DNA of 64,000 nt from Pseudoalteromonas luteoviolacea (GCF_000814765.1 NZ_JWIC01000010.1:692001-756000), one strand, 5' to 3'; positions 41,774-51,453 are shown, counted from the stretch's first letter. Numbers and translations: made by a program. Notes: generated by a model not told the origin, from the sequence alone.

Positions 41774-44101
41774 CTAAGAGTTTTCAGCGAGTTTTGCAAT
41801 TAATGAGTGAAGGGCTAACTGCCCTTCTCTTATTAATTCTTCCAACTCTTCTACCCACACCTTTCGCTTCTGTGCATCGACCTCAGCACACTCCGTCTCC
41901 ATCACTTTCGCATGTTGCTGAACAGATTTAAGTCCCACAGAGCCAGCCGCACCTTTAAGTTTGTGTGCCACTGAGCCATATTCAGCCACATCATCCGCTA
42001 GGTTTGCTGTTTTTAATTCATCGCAATATGTTGGGTTTAGCTTAGCAAATAGCTCACAACTACGCTTGAAAGTATCCACTCCCATGGATGCTACGAAATC
42101 CGTAATCGTCTCTATATCGAGTAGCTCACGTTCAATTTCTAGTACTTCAATGTTGCTTTGTTGCTGGGCATTCACTTCTTCTTTTACACTATCAATACCA
42201 AATAACTCGGCAAGCATTTTGTCTAGCTTGGTGGTATTGATTGGCTTAGCAAGCGCACCTTGGATACTGATCCCCTGCAGCTCTTGTTCAGCACTACGTA
42301 CATTTGCGGTCAGTGCGACTATAGGTAAACCGTCAAAATGGCTATCATCTCTGATCTGCCTAGCAACTTCATCACCATTTAAATCAGGTAACTGCATATC
42401 TAATAAGATCAGATCTAAATCGTCTTCTGTTTGTACAAGAGATAGCGCATCTTCGCCAGTCTCAGCCCATATTACTTCGTGACCACGTTGTTCAAGTAAG
42501 TTAGTTGCAATCTCAGCATTAAGCGGTACATCTTCTACAAGCAGAATATACAGCCCCCTACCCGCATAACTTTGCTGACTTGGCGCAGTACACAACTCCA
42601 GTGGTATTTCTACATCAAAGCGACTGCCTTGGCCAGGCATACTGCTGACCGCTATTCTGCCTTTCATCGCCAGCACAAGTGCTTTTGTCACCGCAAGACC
42701 AATGCCAGAGCCGATAGCATTGTTACCCTCAGCATCAGGCGCCTTATAATACATGTCAAAAATCTTATCTTGCTGCTCTGATGAGATCCCAACACCTGTA
42801 TCTATGATACTCATTGAAAGCCAAGGGCCGTTTTCACGATTTTCTCTGCGACACTCTAACGTAACACTGCCTCTATGTGTAAACTTCACTGCGTTATTGA
42901 TCAGATTCCAAAGTACCTGACGCAAACGAGTCGGATCGAGCAATGCGTATATATCTAGCACCCCAGAACGTTGAATTTTGAATTCAAGCCCTTTTTGACC
43001 CGCGATTAAATCTGAAAAATTAACCACATCATTGATAAAGTCAGAGACATTTATACTGTCCGTCGCAATATCAAGTTGCTCACGATCAATCTTATCTAGA
43101 TCAATAATATCATTGAAAATATTACCCAATGTCTCAGCGCTGGAAAATACCGTATTACACCAACTTTTCTGTTGCTGTGTTAGCTCAGTATCAAGTAGCA
43201 TCCGAGTTAAACCCACAATGCCATTGAGCGGCGTTCTGAGTTCATGGCTTAGTGTGGCAATAAATTTCCCTTTATCTTTATAGGCTGTCTCAAGTGCCTG
43301 TTCAGCTTCTTTTCGACTCGTGATATCACGACCAAAAGCAAGTAACCCGATATACTCGCCTTCGTTATTAATAAAGGGAAGCTTGCGCATTTCAAACCAA
43401 CGGTTTTCGTCTTTTACCGAATACTCTACATCGAGAGATAAAGTTTGCTGAGTTGCACTCACTTGCGTATCAGTCTCCAATACTTTGGGTACGACTTGGT
43501 CGATGAAAATCTCATCTGCGGTTTTACCAATCAACCCTTCGCTGTCGATACCAATAACCTGCTCGAATTTTTTATTGCAACCCGCAAACACACCATGTTC
43601 GTCTCGGTAATAAAATAAATCGGGGGATGAATCGACTATCGAGCGTAACAACATGCTCTGTTGAGCGAGCTCTTGCTCAGCTTTGCGGCGCTCTGTTATT
43701 TCGTTCCGTAACTCAGCTATTGCACGATGCTTAGCATGCAATGCCATTTTACGCTCATCTATTTCATTATTAAGGCGGTTAATATTGTCTTTAAGTGTTT
43801 GGTTGAGCAGCTTTTCCTGCTGTGTTGCTGACTCTAAATACTCTTTTGAGCTTTCCAGCTGCCGGATCGCAAATACGGCCACCGATATGAGCAATGGCGA
43901 AGTCAAAGCGGCAAAAACCACTACCGAAAGTACATTGACTAATGTAACGGAGCCCAGCGCCACATAATAAAACATACAAGACAAAACCAGCGACGCAACC
44001 AATACCAACGTATAAGCAATCGCTCCGGCCTTGCGTTCACCGTATTTTCGAACCAAGTTGGAAAGAATTCGAGCCCAAGACCCAAATGAAGAATCAAGCA
44101 T
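41774..44101 (-). CDS. arcB: Hybrid sensor kinase ArcB
   Basis: 775-aa membrane kinase partner of ArcA. Two N-terminal TM segments with a very short periplasmic loop (about 29-75), a coiled coil, a PAS domain (about 170-280), kinase core with phospho-His in SHELRTPLNGIVG, ATP-binding IDTGVGIS and GSGIGLAV, receiver (LLVEDVPLN, Asp in LILLDMQLPDLNG) and a C-terminal HPt domain with His in AHKLKGAAGSVG. That is the full ArcB layout. The frame extends to 44164, but ATG at 44101 has an AAGGTGA ribosome site and is chosen. Convergent with arcA. Confidence 0.95.
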   Translation of the reverse strand: MLDSSFGSWARILSNLVRKYGERKAGAIAYTLVLVASLVLSCMFYYVALGSVTLVNVLSVVVFAALTSPLLISVAVFAIRQLESSKEYLESATQQEKLLNQTLKDNINRLNNEIDERKMALHAKHRAIAELRNEITERRKAEQELAQQSMLLRSIVDSSPDLFYYRDEHGVFAGCNKKFEQVIGIDSEGLIGKTADEIFIDQVVPKVLETDTQVSATQQTLSLDVEYSVKDENRWFEMRKLPFINNEGEYIGLLAFGRDITSRKEAEQALETAYKDKGKFIATLSHELRTPLNGIVGLTRMLLDTELTQQQKSWCNTVFSSAETLGNIFNDIIDLDKIDREQLDIATDSINVSDFINDVVNFSDLIAGQKGLEFKIQRSGVLDIYALLDPTRLRQVLWNLINNAVKFTHRGSVTLECRRENRENGPWLSMSIIDTGVGISSEQQDKIFDMYYKAPDAEGNNAIGSGIGLAVTKALVLAMKGRIAVSSMPGQGSRFDVEIPLELCTAPSQQSYAGRGLYILLVEDVPLNAEIATNLLEQRGHEVIWAETGEDALSLVQTEDDLDLILLDMQLPDLNGDEVARQIRDDSHFDGLPIVALTANVRSAEQELQGISIQGALAKPINTTKLDKMLAELFGIDSVKEEVNAQQQSNIEVLEIERELLDIETITDFVASMGVDTFKRSCELFAKLNPTYCDELKTANLADDVAEYGSVAHKLKGAAGSVGLKSVQQHAKVMETECAEVDAQKRKVWVEELEELIREGQLALHSLIAKLAENS

Positions 44102-44230
44102 AATAATAGTCACCTTGTTAACGCCGCTATTATACCTCAGCTGAGCACATATGCGAGCGGCCAAGCGCTGGAACTTTGTTGAAAAATCTCAAACTTTTAA
44201 ATTTATCACAATCCAAAGTAACCACATAAA

Positions 44231-44253
44231 AAATGTGATAATGTATCAAATAT
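44231..44253 (+). promoter_or_regulatory. Candidate Zur box upstream of folE2
   Basis: The 13-bp palindrome TGATA-ATG-TATCA (44236-44248) is embedded in AAATGTGATAATGTATCAAA, which resembles the gammaproteobacterial Zur consensus AATGTTATAATATAACATT. It lies 110 bases before folE2, a gene often induced by zinc shortage. Confidence 0.45.
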
Positions 44254-44363
44254 TGCACACTATATGACTTTTTCTTTATTCAATATGAGAATAACCACAG
44301 AAAAAAAACTCGATTTAGTGTAATATAAGAGCATTTCTGAGGTCGTGATTAAAGAGAGTTTAA

Positions 44364-45284
44364 ATGCCAACTTCAATGCCAGACATTGCGCACAGTGCTG
44401 CTGCGCTGAAAACCGGAACTTTAGACTGGGTTGGAATGGGAGATATTGAATTACCATTTCAATTTGCCAGTAAAGGACTAAATGATATTCCTGTCACTGC
44501 TAAAGCTGATGCTTTCGTCAGTCTAGATAAACCGGATGCTAAAGGCATACATATGTCTAGGCTATACTTAGCATTAGACAAACTATCATGTGAACAGTCT
44601 TTATCACCAGAAACACTTACGGCATTGCTAGACCAATTCATAACCACTCACGAAGGTTTGAGTGGCTCAGCCAGAGTCATTATTAAATTTGACCTGCCTC
44701 TGCGTCGCGCATCGCTACTCAGTGGCAAGCAAGGTTGGAAAAGCTACCCAGTTACTATCACTGCCACTTTAAAAGAGCAGAAACTCAGTATCGAGCTTGC
44801 TGTTGATGTCACTTATTCATCAACCTGCCCTTGCTCTGCTGCACTGGCAAGGCAACTGATTCAAAATGCCTTTGAGGAAAAATTTGCAGGTCAACCTTTG
44901 GACCATGCAAGTGTGCACGCATGGCTTGGCACAACTGAAGGTATAGTGGCCACCCCTCACTCCCAGCGTTCTGTTGCTAATATCAAGGTGCAGCTACCAC
45001 AGGGTGCCCCAGACTTTGATATTAAAGGGTTAATCGACATTGCAGAGCAAGAATTACAAACACCAGTTCAAGCAGCTGTAAAACGTGAAGACGAGCAAGA
45101 GTTTGCCAGACTGAATGGACAGAACCTGATGTTTTGTGAAGATGCGGCAAGAAAATTAAAAGCACTGTTAAACCAGCAAAACTTTGCCGACTTTTTCATC
45201 AAAATTAACCACTACGAATCTCTTCACGCTCATGATGCCGTTGCCTATGCGGTTAAAGGGATCGCTGGCGGCTATAAGGCCTAG
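44364..45284 (+). CDS. folE2: GTP cyclohydrolase I type IB
   Basis: 306-aa FolE2, converting GTP to 7,8-dihydroneopterin for folate and related pathways. Unlike zinc-dependent FolE, type IB enzymes can use other metals. Diagnostic: MPDIAHSAAALKTGTLDWVGM, KGIHMSRLY, DVTYSSTCPCSAALAR with the metal-binding Cys, TPHSQRSVA and the late FIKINHYESLHAHDAVAY. A candidate Zur box lies upstream. Single gene ending in a U-less hairpin. Confidence 0.95.
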   Translation: MPTSMPDIAHSAAALKTGTLDWVGMGDIELPFQFASKGLNDIPVTAKADAFVSLDKPDAKGIHMSRLYLALDKLSCEQSLSPETLTALLDQFITTHEGLSGSARVIIKFDLPLRRASLLSGKQGWKSYPVTITATLKEQKLSIELAVDVTYSSTCPCSAALARQLIQNAFEEKFAGQPLDHASVHAWLGTTEGIVATPHSQRSVANIKVQLPQGAPDFDIKGLIDIAEQELQTPVQAAVKREDEQEFARLNGQNLMFCEDAARKLKALLNQQNFADFFIKINHYESLHAHDAVAYAVKGIAGGYKA

Positions 45285-45293
45285 GGGCCTGTC

Positions 45294-45316
45294 GGCGCTA
45301 AATAACATTTAGCGCC
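45294..45316 (+). other. Perfect stem-loop after folE2, no T-run
   Basis: GGCGCTAAA-TAACA-TTTAGCGCC. A 9-bp perfect stem without the T-run of a standard terminator. Confidence 0.5.
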
Positions 45317-45389
45317 TACCCTAAGATCACTTTCGGCACACTCTTTGCTTATAAATTATCAAAGTCAATTTGTTGTCGTGGAGTGATTT

Positions 45390-45968
45390 ATGGAGTTAAC
45401 ACTTTTAGCTATTTTAGCGCTCGTAGTTATTGCCTCTATCGTAATTTCTAAATATACCGACGTGGGTGGCAACCCTTATCCGTTTAACCGTAAAGAGTCT
45501 GTTTTTACGACTGTAGAAGCGTCCTTTTTGCAACTTCTCGAGCGAGCTGTAGGTGATAGATATAAAATTGTAAGCCGCGTAAAGTTAGTCGACGTCATTG
45601 AGTGCAAGCCAGGCTTATCAAAAAAAGCTAGACGCTCAGCCATTACCAAGGCGCAAAATAAGCAGCTCGACTATGTATTAGTAGATAAGAGTACACTCAA
45701 TATTGTCGCCGCGGTAGATTTGGTTAATAACGCCAACAAGAATGGTCACAAAGCCCAAAAAGATTGGTTTGTTAGTGGTGCACTAGAGTCTGCGGGGATC
45801 CCTCATATTAGAATGAAGATAAAATCGGGTTACAAGAGTCCAGAAGTCCGTGCCGCAATCTTATTCAAGTTGGGTCAAAAACCTGACAAAACTAAGCCGA
45901 TTCGCAATCGCAACAATAAACCTGCGGTGCTTTCACCATCACAAGCAAAGGCGCTTGCTGAAATCTAA
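45390..45968 (+). CDS. Membrane-anchored DUF2726 protein
   Basis: 192-aa protein: one N-terminal TM helix (about 2-20) and a cytoplasmic DUF2726 domain (ESVFTTVEASFLQLLERAVG, LDYVLVDKSTLNIVAAVDL, WFVSGALESAGIPHIRMKI). DUF2726 has a fold related to restriction endonuclease-like proteins, but I do not see a complete catalytic set. The C-terminus is basic. Function unknown. GGAG ribosome site present. It ends before a strong stem-loop. Confidence 0.8.
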   Translation: MELTLLAILALVVIASIVISKYTDVGGNPYPFNRKESVFTTVEASFLQLLERAVGDRYKIVSRVKLVDVIECKPGLSKKARRSAITKAQNKQLDYVLVDKSTLNIVAAVDLVNNANKNGHKAQKDWFVSGALESAGIPHIRMKIKSGYKSPEVRAAILFKLGQKPDKTKPIRNRNNKPAVLSPSQAKALAEI

Positions 45969-45978
45969 CATCATCCCC

Positions 45979-46006
45979 CTTGCTGCTTAAATTTTTAAGC
46001 AGCAAG
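45979..46006 (+). other. 13-bp perfect stem-loop after the DUF2726 gene
   Basis: CTTGCTGCTTAAA-TT-TTTAAGCAGCAAG, perfect 13-bp stem with no following T-run. Confidence 0.55.
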
Positions 46007-46088
46007 TCCTACAGTTTTAACGACGAATTAATGCTTTCAAAATAAGAATGTATATAATGAACAATAATTAAATACAAAGAGATAAATT

Positions 46089-46796
46089 ATGAAAATTGGC
46101 ATTATCGGTGCGATGGAGCAGGAAGTTACGATTTTACGTGACACAATGCAGTCACCTAAAACCCTGACAAAAGGTGGATTCACATTCTACACAGGCGAAC
46201 TTGGCGGTCATGAAGTGACGCTGGTTCAATCAGGTATAGGTAAAGTTGCAGCAACGGTTGCAACCACACTACTCATCGATAACTTTGCACCAGACTGCGT
46301 TATCAATACAGGGTCTGCTGGCGGGTTTGAGCCATCTCTCAATGTCGGTGACGTGGTTATTTCTAGTGAAGTACGTCATCATGATGTAGATGTTACTGCA
46401 TTTGGATATGAAATGGGCCAAGTGCCACAAATGCCTGCGGGCTTTGAAGCACACCCAGCGCTCATTAAAGCTTCTGAAGCAAGCATTCACGCTGTCGGTG
46501 ATATTCAAACTATGGTAGGACAGATTTGTACTGGTGATTCTTTCATGTGTGATCCTGTGCGCATTGAAAAGACACGTCAGGATTTTCCAAATATGTTAGC
46601 CGTTGAAATGGAAGGTGCTGCAATTGCACAAGCATGTCACGTACTAGACACCCCGTTTGTCGTGATCCGCTCACTATCAGATATCGCAGGTAAAGAATCT
46701 CCACAGTCTTTTGATGAATATTTAGAAGTTGCTTCTGTCAACTCATCAAAACTAGTGGTCGCATTGCTTGAAAACCTGCAACAGGTAACGCTGTAA
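46089..46796 (+). CDS. mtnN: 5'-methylthioadenosine/S-adenosylhomocysteine nucleosidase
   Basis: 235-aa purine nucleosidase that recycles MTA and SAH and makes S-ribosylhomocysteine. Signature MKIGIIGAMEQEVTILRD, INTGSAGGFEPSLNVGDVV, CTGDSFMCD, AVEMEGAAIAQACH and the catalytic Asp in RSLSDIAG. Ribosome site AAAGAGAT. The CbiB-like gene begins at the very next base after its stop. Confidence 0.96.
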   Translation: MKIGIIGAMEQEVTILRDTMQSPKTLTKGGFTFYTGELGGHEVTLVQSGIGKVAATVATTLLIDNFAPDCVINTGSAGGFEPSLNVGDVVISSEVRHHDVDVTAFGYEMGQVPQMPAGFEAHPALIKASEASIHAVGDIQTMVGQICTGDSFMCDPVRIEKTRQDFPNMLAVEMEGAAIAQACHVLDTPFVVIRSLSDIAGKESPQSFDEYLEVASVNSSKLVVALLENLQQVTL

Positions 46797-47741
46797 GTGA
46801 CACTCAATTTGTTGCAAGCCCAAGAGGGCTTGCTTATCTTTTGTTTGGCCCTGATATGTGCATTTGGCTTGAAGCTGTCAAAGCTCTATCATCCCAATAC
46901 GGTCTTTGCGCTACTCACTCGCAATTTAGCCAAGCGCGTCGTAAAAAAGCATAACTCTGATGCTCAACATACCCTTTCAGGCACGCTGGCTTGCTTTTTA
47001 CCAATACTGACTGTGGTTGTGTTGCTCTACACCTTATCTTATATCTCTTTCTATCCTCAGTGGTTTGGCGGTTTAATCTTATTTCTATGCTTAGATACCC
47101 ATTTTGAGACACGCGCTCGACGCATTACAAAACTGATATCCCATGGTCAAAAAGGATCGGCAAAGCAGCTATTAACCAGTATTGTAAGTAGAGATACCGA
47201 TAAGCTATCTGAAGTTGGGATCATCAAAGCGTGTTTAGACTCACTCGCCCTCAACACAGTTCGCCATTTTTATCTTGTTATCATTTTTTATATTATCGCA
47301 GGGCCCTACATCGCACTTACCTATAAGCTGTTATTACTTTGCGACCAAAGCTGGAGACAGCAGTTAAGCGTCAGGCACCCATTTATGCGCCCAGTTCAAC
47401 GCTCGATATATTTACTTGAGTGGCTTCCACTACGAGGGTTTGCTTTTATTATGGCCCTCACACAAAACTTCTCTAAGACAAGACACTACTTTAAACATTA
47501 TGCACAGCATTACGTAAATAAAAATTCAGGCTGGGTCATGGCACTGTTTTCTGCCAATTTAAATGTGCAACTTGCAGGGCCACGATTTTACAACAACGAA
47601 CGTTTTGACAACATTAGGATTGGTAGCGATAGGCAGCCAGTGGTTGAAGACATTCAGCATATGCTAAAGCTGTTGAGCAGTATGAGGTTATTTTGGCTGG
47701 GGTTGACCGTTTTAATTTGGTTTGCCATTAATTTAATATAG
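46797..47741 (+). CDS. CobD/CbiB-like membrane protein
   Basis: 314-aa membrane protein with about four to five hydrophobic segments. It resembles CbiB/CobD, which joins an aminopropanol arm to cobyric acid: YHPNTVFALLTRNLA, LTSIVSRDTDKLSEVGIIKACLDSLALNT and IIAGPYIALTYKLL follow the family's conserved order. In vibrios a CbiB-like gene commonly sits between mtnN and btuF. Here btuF is absent and tyrS follows, and no other cobalamin gene is in the window, so the role is uncertain. GTG start directly abuts the mtnN stop, giving translational coupling. AmpE at 55.5 kb is a distant relative. Confidence 0.75.
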   Translation: MTLNLLQAQEGLLIFCLALICAFGLKLSKLYHPNTVFALLTRNLAKRVVKKHNSDAQHTLSGTLACFLPILTVVVLLYTLSYISFYPQWFGGLILFLCLDTHFETRARRITKLISHGQKGSAKQLLTSIVSRDTDKLSEVGIIKACLDSLALNTVRHFYLVIIFYIIAGPYIALTYKLLLLCDQSWRQQLSVRHPFMRPVQRSIYLLEWLPLRGFAFIMALTQNFSKTRHYFKHYAQHYVNKNSGWVMALFSANLNVQLAGPRFYNNERFDNIRIGSDRQPVVEDIQHMLKLLSSMRLFWLGLTVLIWFAINLI

Positions 47742-47766
47742 CCAAGCAGTAATGACCACTTGGCTA
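47739..47766. other. Stem-loop between CbiB-like gene and tyrS
   Basis: TAGCCAAG and CTTGGCTA, 12-base loop, overlapping the CbiB-like stop codon; no strong T-run on either strand. Confidence 0.4.
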
Positions 47767-47779
47767 TCAAATCAGGCAA

Positions 47780-48982
47780 TTAGTTTACTGTTACTTTAGC
47801 AAACTTACGCTTACCAACTTGGTAAATCTCTGTACTGCCTTTTGCTACTTCTAATTTAGTATCAGTGATTTTCTCTTCACCATTAAGTTTGACCGCACCT
47901 TGTTTAATCATGCGCATGGCTTCTGACGTACTCGCCACAAGACCCGCTTCTTTTAATAAATTTGCAATAAACGTGGTGTCGCCTTCGATGCTGATTGATA
48001 CCTCAGGGATATCGTCTGGCAATGCATTCTTCTGGAAACGCTTAATGAAGTCCTGATGTGCAGCTTGTGCATCTTCTTCACTGTGGAAGCGAGCAATCAT
48101 TTCTTTTGCGAAATCGATTTTGATATCACGTGGGTTACGACCAGCTGTCACTTCTTCTTTTAAGGCTTCAATATCTGACAGTGACTTAGCACTTAGTAGC
48201 TCATAGTAACGCCACATGAGATCATCAGAAATTGACATGACTTTACCAAACATTTCCGTTGGTGCATCTGTGATACCAATATAGTTACCTAAAGACTTTG
48301 ACATCTTTTGCACACCGTCAGTGCCTTCAAGCAGTGGCATCATTAGCACTGTTTGCGGCTTTTGGCCTTCTTCTTTTTGTAACTCTCGGCCCATCAATAG
48401 GTTAAAGCGTTGATCCGTACCACCAAGCTCAACATCCGCTTCCAATGCAACAGAGTCCCAGCCCTGAACTAGTGGATATAAGAACTCATGGATAGCAATT
48501 GCTTGGCCGCCAGCATAACGCTTTTTAAAATCATCACGCTCTAGCATACGAGCCACAGTTTGACGTGATGCAAGCTTGATCATGTCCGCACTGCTTAATT
48601 TTTCCATCCACTGTGAATTAAACGCAACCGTAGTTTTTGCAGGGTCAAGGATTTTAAATACTTGCTCTTTATAGGTTTCTGCGTTGGCAAGTACATCTTC
48701 ACGAGTAAGTGGCTTACGAGTGACATTTTTACCAGTTGGGTCACCAATCATACCGGTGAAATCACCAATTAAGAAAATGACCTCATGACCTAAATCTTGG
48801 AAAGTTTTTAATTTATTAATTAGTACTGTGTGGCCTAAATGTAAATCAGGCGCTGTTGGATCAAATCCAGCTTTAATACGCAGCTTTTTACCTGACTTTA
48901 ATTTTTCTTTCAGTTCATCTTCTATCAATATGTCTTCTGCACCACGCTTAATCTCAGCAAATGCAGTTTCAATGTCCACCAT
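47780..48982 (-). CDS. tyrS: Tyrosyl-tRNA synthetase
   Basis: 400-aa class I synthetase of the TyrZ-like long type. HIGH-like motif DLHLGHTVLINKL and KMSKS motif VQKMSKSLGNYIG, with a C-terminal S4 RNA-binding domain (TSEAMRMIKQGAVKLNGE). ATG at 48982 has GGAG five bases before it and is preferred over the GTG at 48988. Divergent from mepM. Confidence 0.96.
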   Translation of the reverse strand: MVDIETAFAEIKRGAEDILIEDELKEKLKSGKKLRIKAGFDPTAPDLHLGHTVLINKLKTFQDLGHEVIFLIGDFTGMIGDPTGKNVTRKPLTREDVLANAETYKEQVFKILDPAKTTVAFNSQWMEKLSSADMIKLASRQTVARMLERDDFKKRYAGGQAIAIHEFLYPLVQGWDSVALEADVELGGTDQRFNLLMGRELQKEEGQKPQTVLMMPLLEGTDGVQKMSKSLGNYIGITDAPTEMFGKVMSISDDLMWRYYELLSAKSLSDIEALKEEVTAGRNPRDIKIDFAKEMIARFHSEEDAQAAHQDFIKRFQKNALPDDIPEVSISIEGDTTFIANLLKEAGLVASTSEAMRMIKQGAVKLNGEEKITDTKLEVAKGSTEIYQVGKRKFAKVTVN

Positions 48983-49130
48983 TATCACTCCAACACAATA
49001 TTCAGTTTATCGCTCGATTCTAGCCTATATTGCGCGGAGTTTAAATGCACAAAATACTGGTATTAACGCTTTATTACGTATATGCTGCACTATTATTCAT
49101 AAAATTTCTTGACAGCGAAAAAGGCACGTT

Positions 49131-50468
49131 ATGGTACCTGCAGTAAATAAGCTTCCCAAAAAACACAAAATGCTTATTGTCGGCTTGTTGGCTGCAATGG
49201 TTGGGATAGCCTTGCTGCCCTCTGAAAAAGCCACTGCATCTAAAGATCATAAAGATGATGCATTAGAAATTGGCAAGCGATATGAGCTTCCAATTAAAGT
49301 TGAAGAGCAAAAACCTGAGCAGCTAACAACTTTAAGCGCTGAGGTTGAAAAACAACAAGAACAAGAAAATACAGTTACTTACGATTATGCAGATCATAAA
49401 GTACGCTCAGGTGACAGTCTTGCTGTATTGTTTAAACGTGCTGGCTACTCAGCTCAAACGTTGCATAATTTAGTTAACACCAACGAAGAAACGCGCAAGC
49501 TGACAAAAATTCACCCTGGTGAAACCCTCAGTTTTGCAAGCGACGCACAAGGTAATCTCGCACAACTTAAATATGTGCTTTCCAAAACAGATACACTGTA
49601 CGTCACACGTACTGAAAATGGTAACTACGCCACACAGATAACCAGTAAAGAAATCGAAACGCGTGAAAAAACCGCTGGCGGAAAGATCCGTTCAAGCTTT
49701 TGGACTGCGGGTATCTCTGCCGGTTTGACGCAACGACAGATCATGAACTTTGCCAATATTTTTGGTTGGGATGTAGACTTTGCTAACGACATTCGTGAAG
49801 GCGATACGTTCACACTAGTCTATGAATCACATTATGTTGATGGTGAAGAAATTGGTAATGGAAAAATCATTGCCGCAGAGTTTATGAACCAAGGTGACCG
49901 CTACACGGCTATCAGGCATACCAATGGCGAGTTTTATACGCCAGAGGGTCGCAGCATGAAAAAAGCCTTCCTACGCGCACCGGTAAACTTCAAATATATC
50001 AGTTCTAACTTTAACCCGCGCAGATTACACCCGGTTACGAAGCAAGTACGCCCACATAGAGGCATTGACTACGCTGCTAAAGTAGGCACACCTGTAGTGG
50101 CAGCGGGCAATGGCCGAGTAACCAAAGCAGGCTTTAACCGTCTCAATGGTAATTACGTATTCATTGAGCATGGCAGCCAGTACACGACCAAATACCTTCA
50201 CTTGCATAAGCTGCATGTAAAAACAGGACAAAAAGTGAAACAGGGCCAGAAAATAGGCACTGTTGGCGCAACTGGCCGTGTTACTGGACCACACTTACAC
50301 TATGAGTTTTTAGTCGACGGTACACACCGTAACCCAAGAACAGTTAAATTACCGAAGTCTCTACCTTTGCCAAAACAAGAACTTGCGAAGTTCAAACCGC
50401 TGGCAGATCAAATGTTAGTAAGGTTAGAGCGCAAACGAGAATTAATGCTTGCTTTAAACGACAAGTAG
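49131..50468 (+). CDS. mepM: Murein DD-endopeptidase MepM-like (M23)
   Basis: 445-aa membrane-anchored peptidoglycan hydrolase. One N-terminal TM/signal anchor (about 15-30), an OapA/LysM-like region (VRSGDSLAVLFKRAGYS, IHPGETLSF), a linker domain and an M23 zinc peptidase with RPHRGIDYAAKVGTPV, GNYVFIEHG, TKYLHLH and TGPHLHYEF. It cuts DD-crosslinks so that the wall can grow. Divergent from tyrS; strong terminator after it. Confidence 0.93.
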   Translation: MVPAVNKLPKKHKMLIVGLLAAMVGIALLPSEKATASKDHKDDALEIGKRYELPIKVEEQKPEQLTTLSAEVEKQQEQENTVTYDYADHKVRSGDSLAVLFKRAGYSAQTLHNLVNTNEETRKLTKIHPGETLSFASDAQGNLAQLKYVLSKTDTLYVTRTENGNYATQITSKEIETREKTAGGKIRSSFWTAGISAGLTQRQIMNFANIFGWDVDFANDIREGDTFTLVYESHYVDGEEIGNGKIIAAEFMNQGDRYTAIRHTNGEFYTPEGRSMKKAFLRAPVNFKYISSNFNPRRLHPVTKQVRPHRGIDYAAKVGTPVVAAGNGRVTKAGFNRLNGNYVFIEHGSQYTTKYLHLHKLHVKTGQKVKQGQKIGTVGATGRVTGPHLHYEFLVDGTHRNPRTVKLPKSLPLPKQELAKFKPLADQMLVRLERKRELMLALNDK

Positions 50469-50483
50469 ACAAAGTTCAAACAC

Positions 50484-50513
50484 AAAAAAGGCGAGGTTTT
50501 CCTCGCCTTTTTT
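50484..50513. terminator. Bidirectional terminator mepM/DUF945-like gene
   Basis: AAAAAAGGCGAGG-TTTT-CCTCGCCTTTTTT between converging genes. Confidence 0.9.
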
Positions 50514-50520
50514 GTTGCTG

Positions 50521-51444
50521 TTAACGGCCCACTATTTTAAGTTTTAAAAACTCTTCTAATGCCTGCGGGTTCCCAGCCAAAGGCTGAATCTGTAAGCCTA
50601 GCTGCATGAAGCTCGTATTTTCAGGGAACTGCATACTGACCTCAAGTGAAGACAATCCAGCGATAAATGATTGAATAGCCTGTTTTGCCTCATCACTTGC
50701 TGGCACATTTTCCATTTGCCTCGCGATCATTGCCTTCAACTGCTCATGATCTAGCCCGTTTTTTTGTAGCTCATCTTCAACAAGGGATTTGAGCTCACCC
50801 TCATTTTTCAAAGAAAATGACATCTTAACTGGCTGTAAAGACTGCATCGTGGTGATCATTTTGCTCTGCATTTGCAACTCAGCTTCTAAAGTCATTTCGC
50901 CTTGATCGTGCATTTGCTGAATATCATGCTGCAACTCCATAAAGTCTCGGCTGTTACTCAACGCGATATCCATACCAAAACTCACTACTTTTTCAGCCGA
51001 CATATCAAATTCTAATTGACTGTCACCACTAGACTCATCATAACGCATGGTAGAGTTGAGGTTATATTTAGCGTCAGATAACGCGCTTGGTATCGCTTCT
51101 ACAGCGGTGCCTTTAAACTCATTCGACAATGATAAGCCTTGAACCTGAAGTACCGTTAACGGGCTTATCTTCCCTTTCTCGTACCCTTTCAAAGAAAAGC
51201 GGTCAATCTCTACTAACCCCTGTTCTGTATCTTGCTCCTTAAATGAGATATTTTCCAACACTACCGTATTACTTAATAAGCTGTAATCTACACTTTGATA
51301 GCTCACCGCTAGACCAGTTTGCTCAGAAAACTGCTGTATTTGCTGTGCTACAACTTCGCTTGCCGTTTTATTCGCATACCAGTTTGTACCTGCCACGCCA
51401 CCTGCAACAGCAAGTGCTACACCTGTGAGAGCCGCTTTATTCAT
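50521..51444 (-). CDS. Exported or membrane-anchored protein, DUF945-like
   Basis: 307-aa protein with an N-terminal hydrophobic anchor (TGVALAVAGGVAGTNWYANK) and a mainly beta/alpha extracytoplasmic part. It resembles the DUF945/YdgA group in layout (QQIQQFSEQTGLAVSYQSVDY near the start), but this is a weak match. Function unknown. It lies nine bases after radA on the same strand, so the two are likely co-transcribed. Confidence 0.6.
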   Translation of the reverse strand: MNKAALTGVALAVAGGVAGTNWYANKTASEVVAQQIQQFSEQTGLAVSYQSVDYSLLSNTVVLENISFKEQDTEQGLVEIDRFSLKGYEKGKISPLTVLQVQGLSLSNEFKGTAVEAIPSALSDAKYNLNSTMRYDESSGDSQLEFDMSAEKVVSFGMDIALSNSRDFMELQHDIQQMHDQGEMTLEAELQMQSKMITTMQSLQPVKMSFSLKNEGELKSLVEDELQKNGLDHEQLKAMIARQMENVPASDEAKQAIQSFIAGLSSLEVSMQFPENTSFMQLGLQIQPLAGNPQALEEFLKLKIVGR

Positions 51445-51453
51445 AATGATTCC

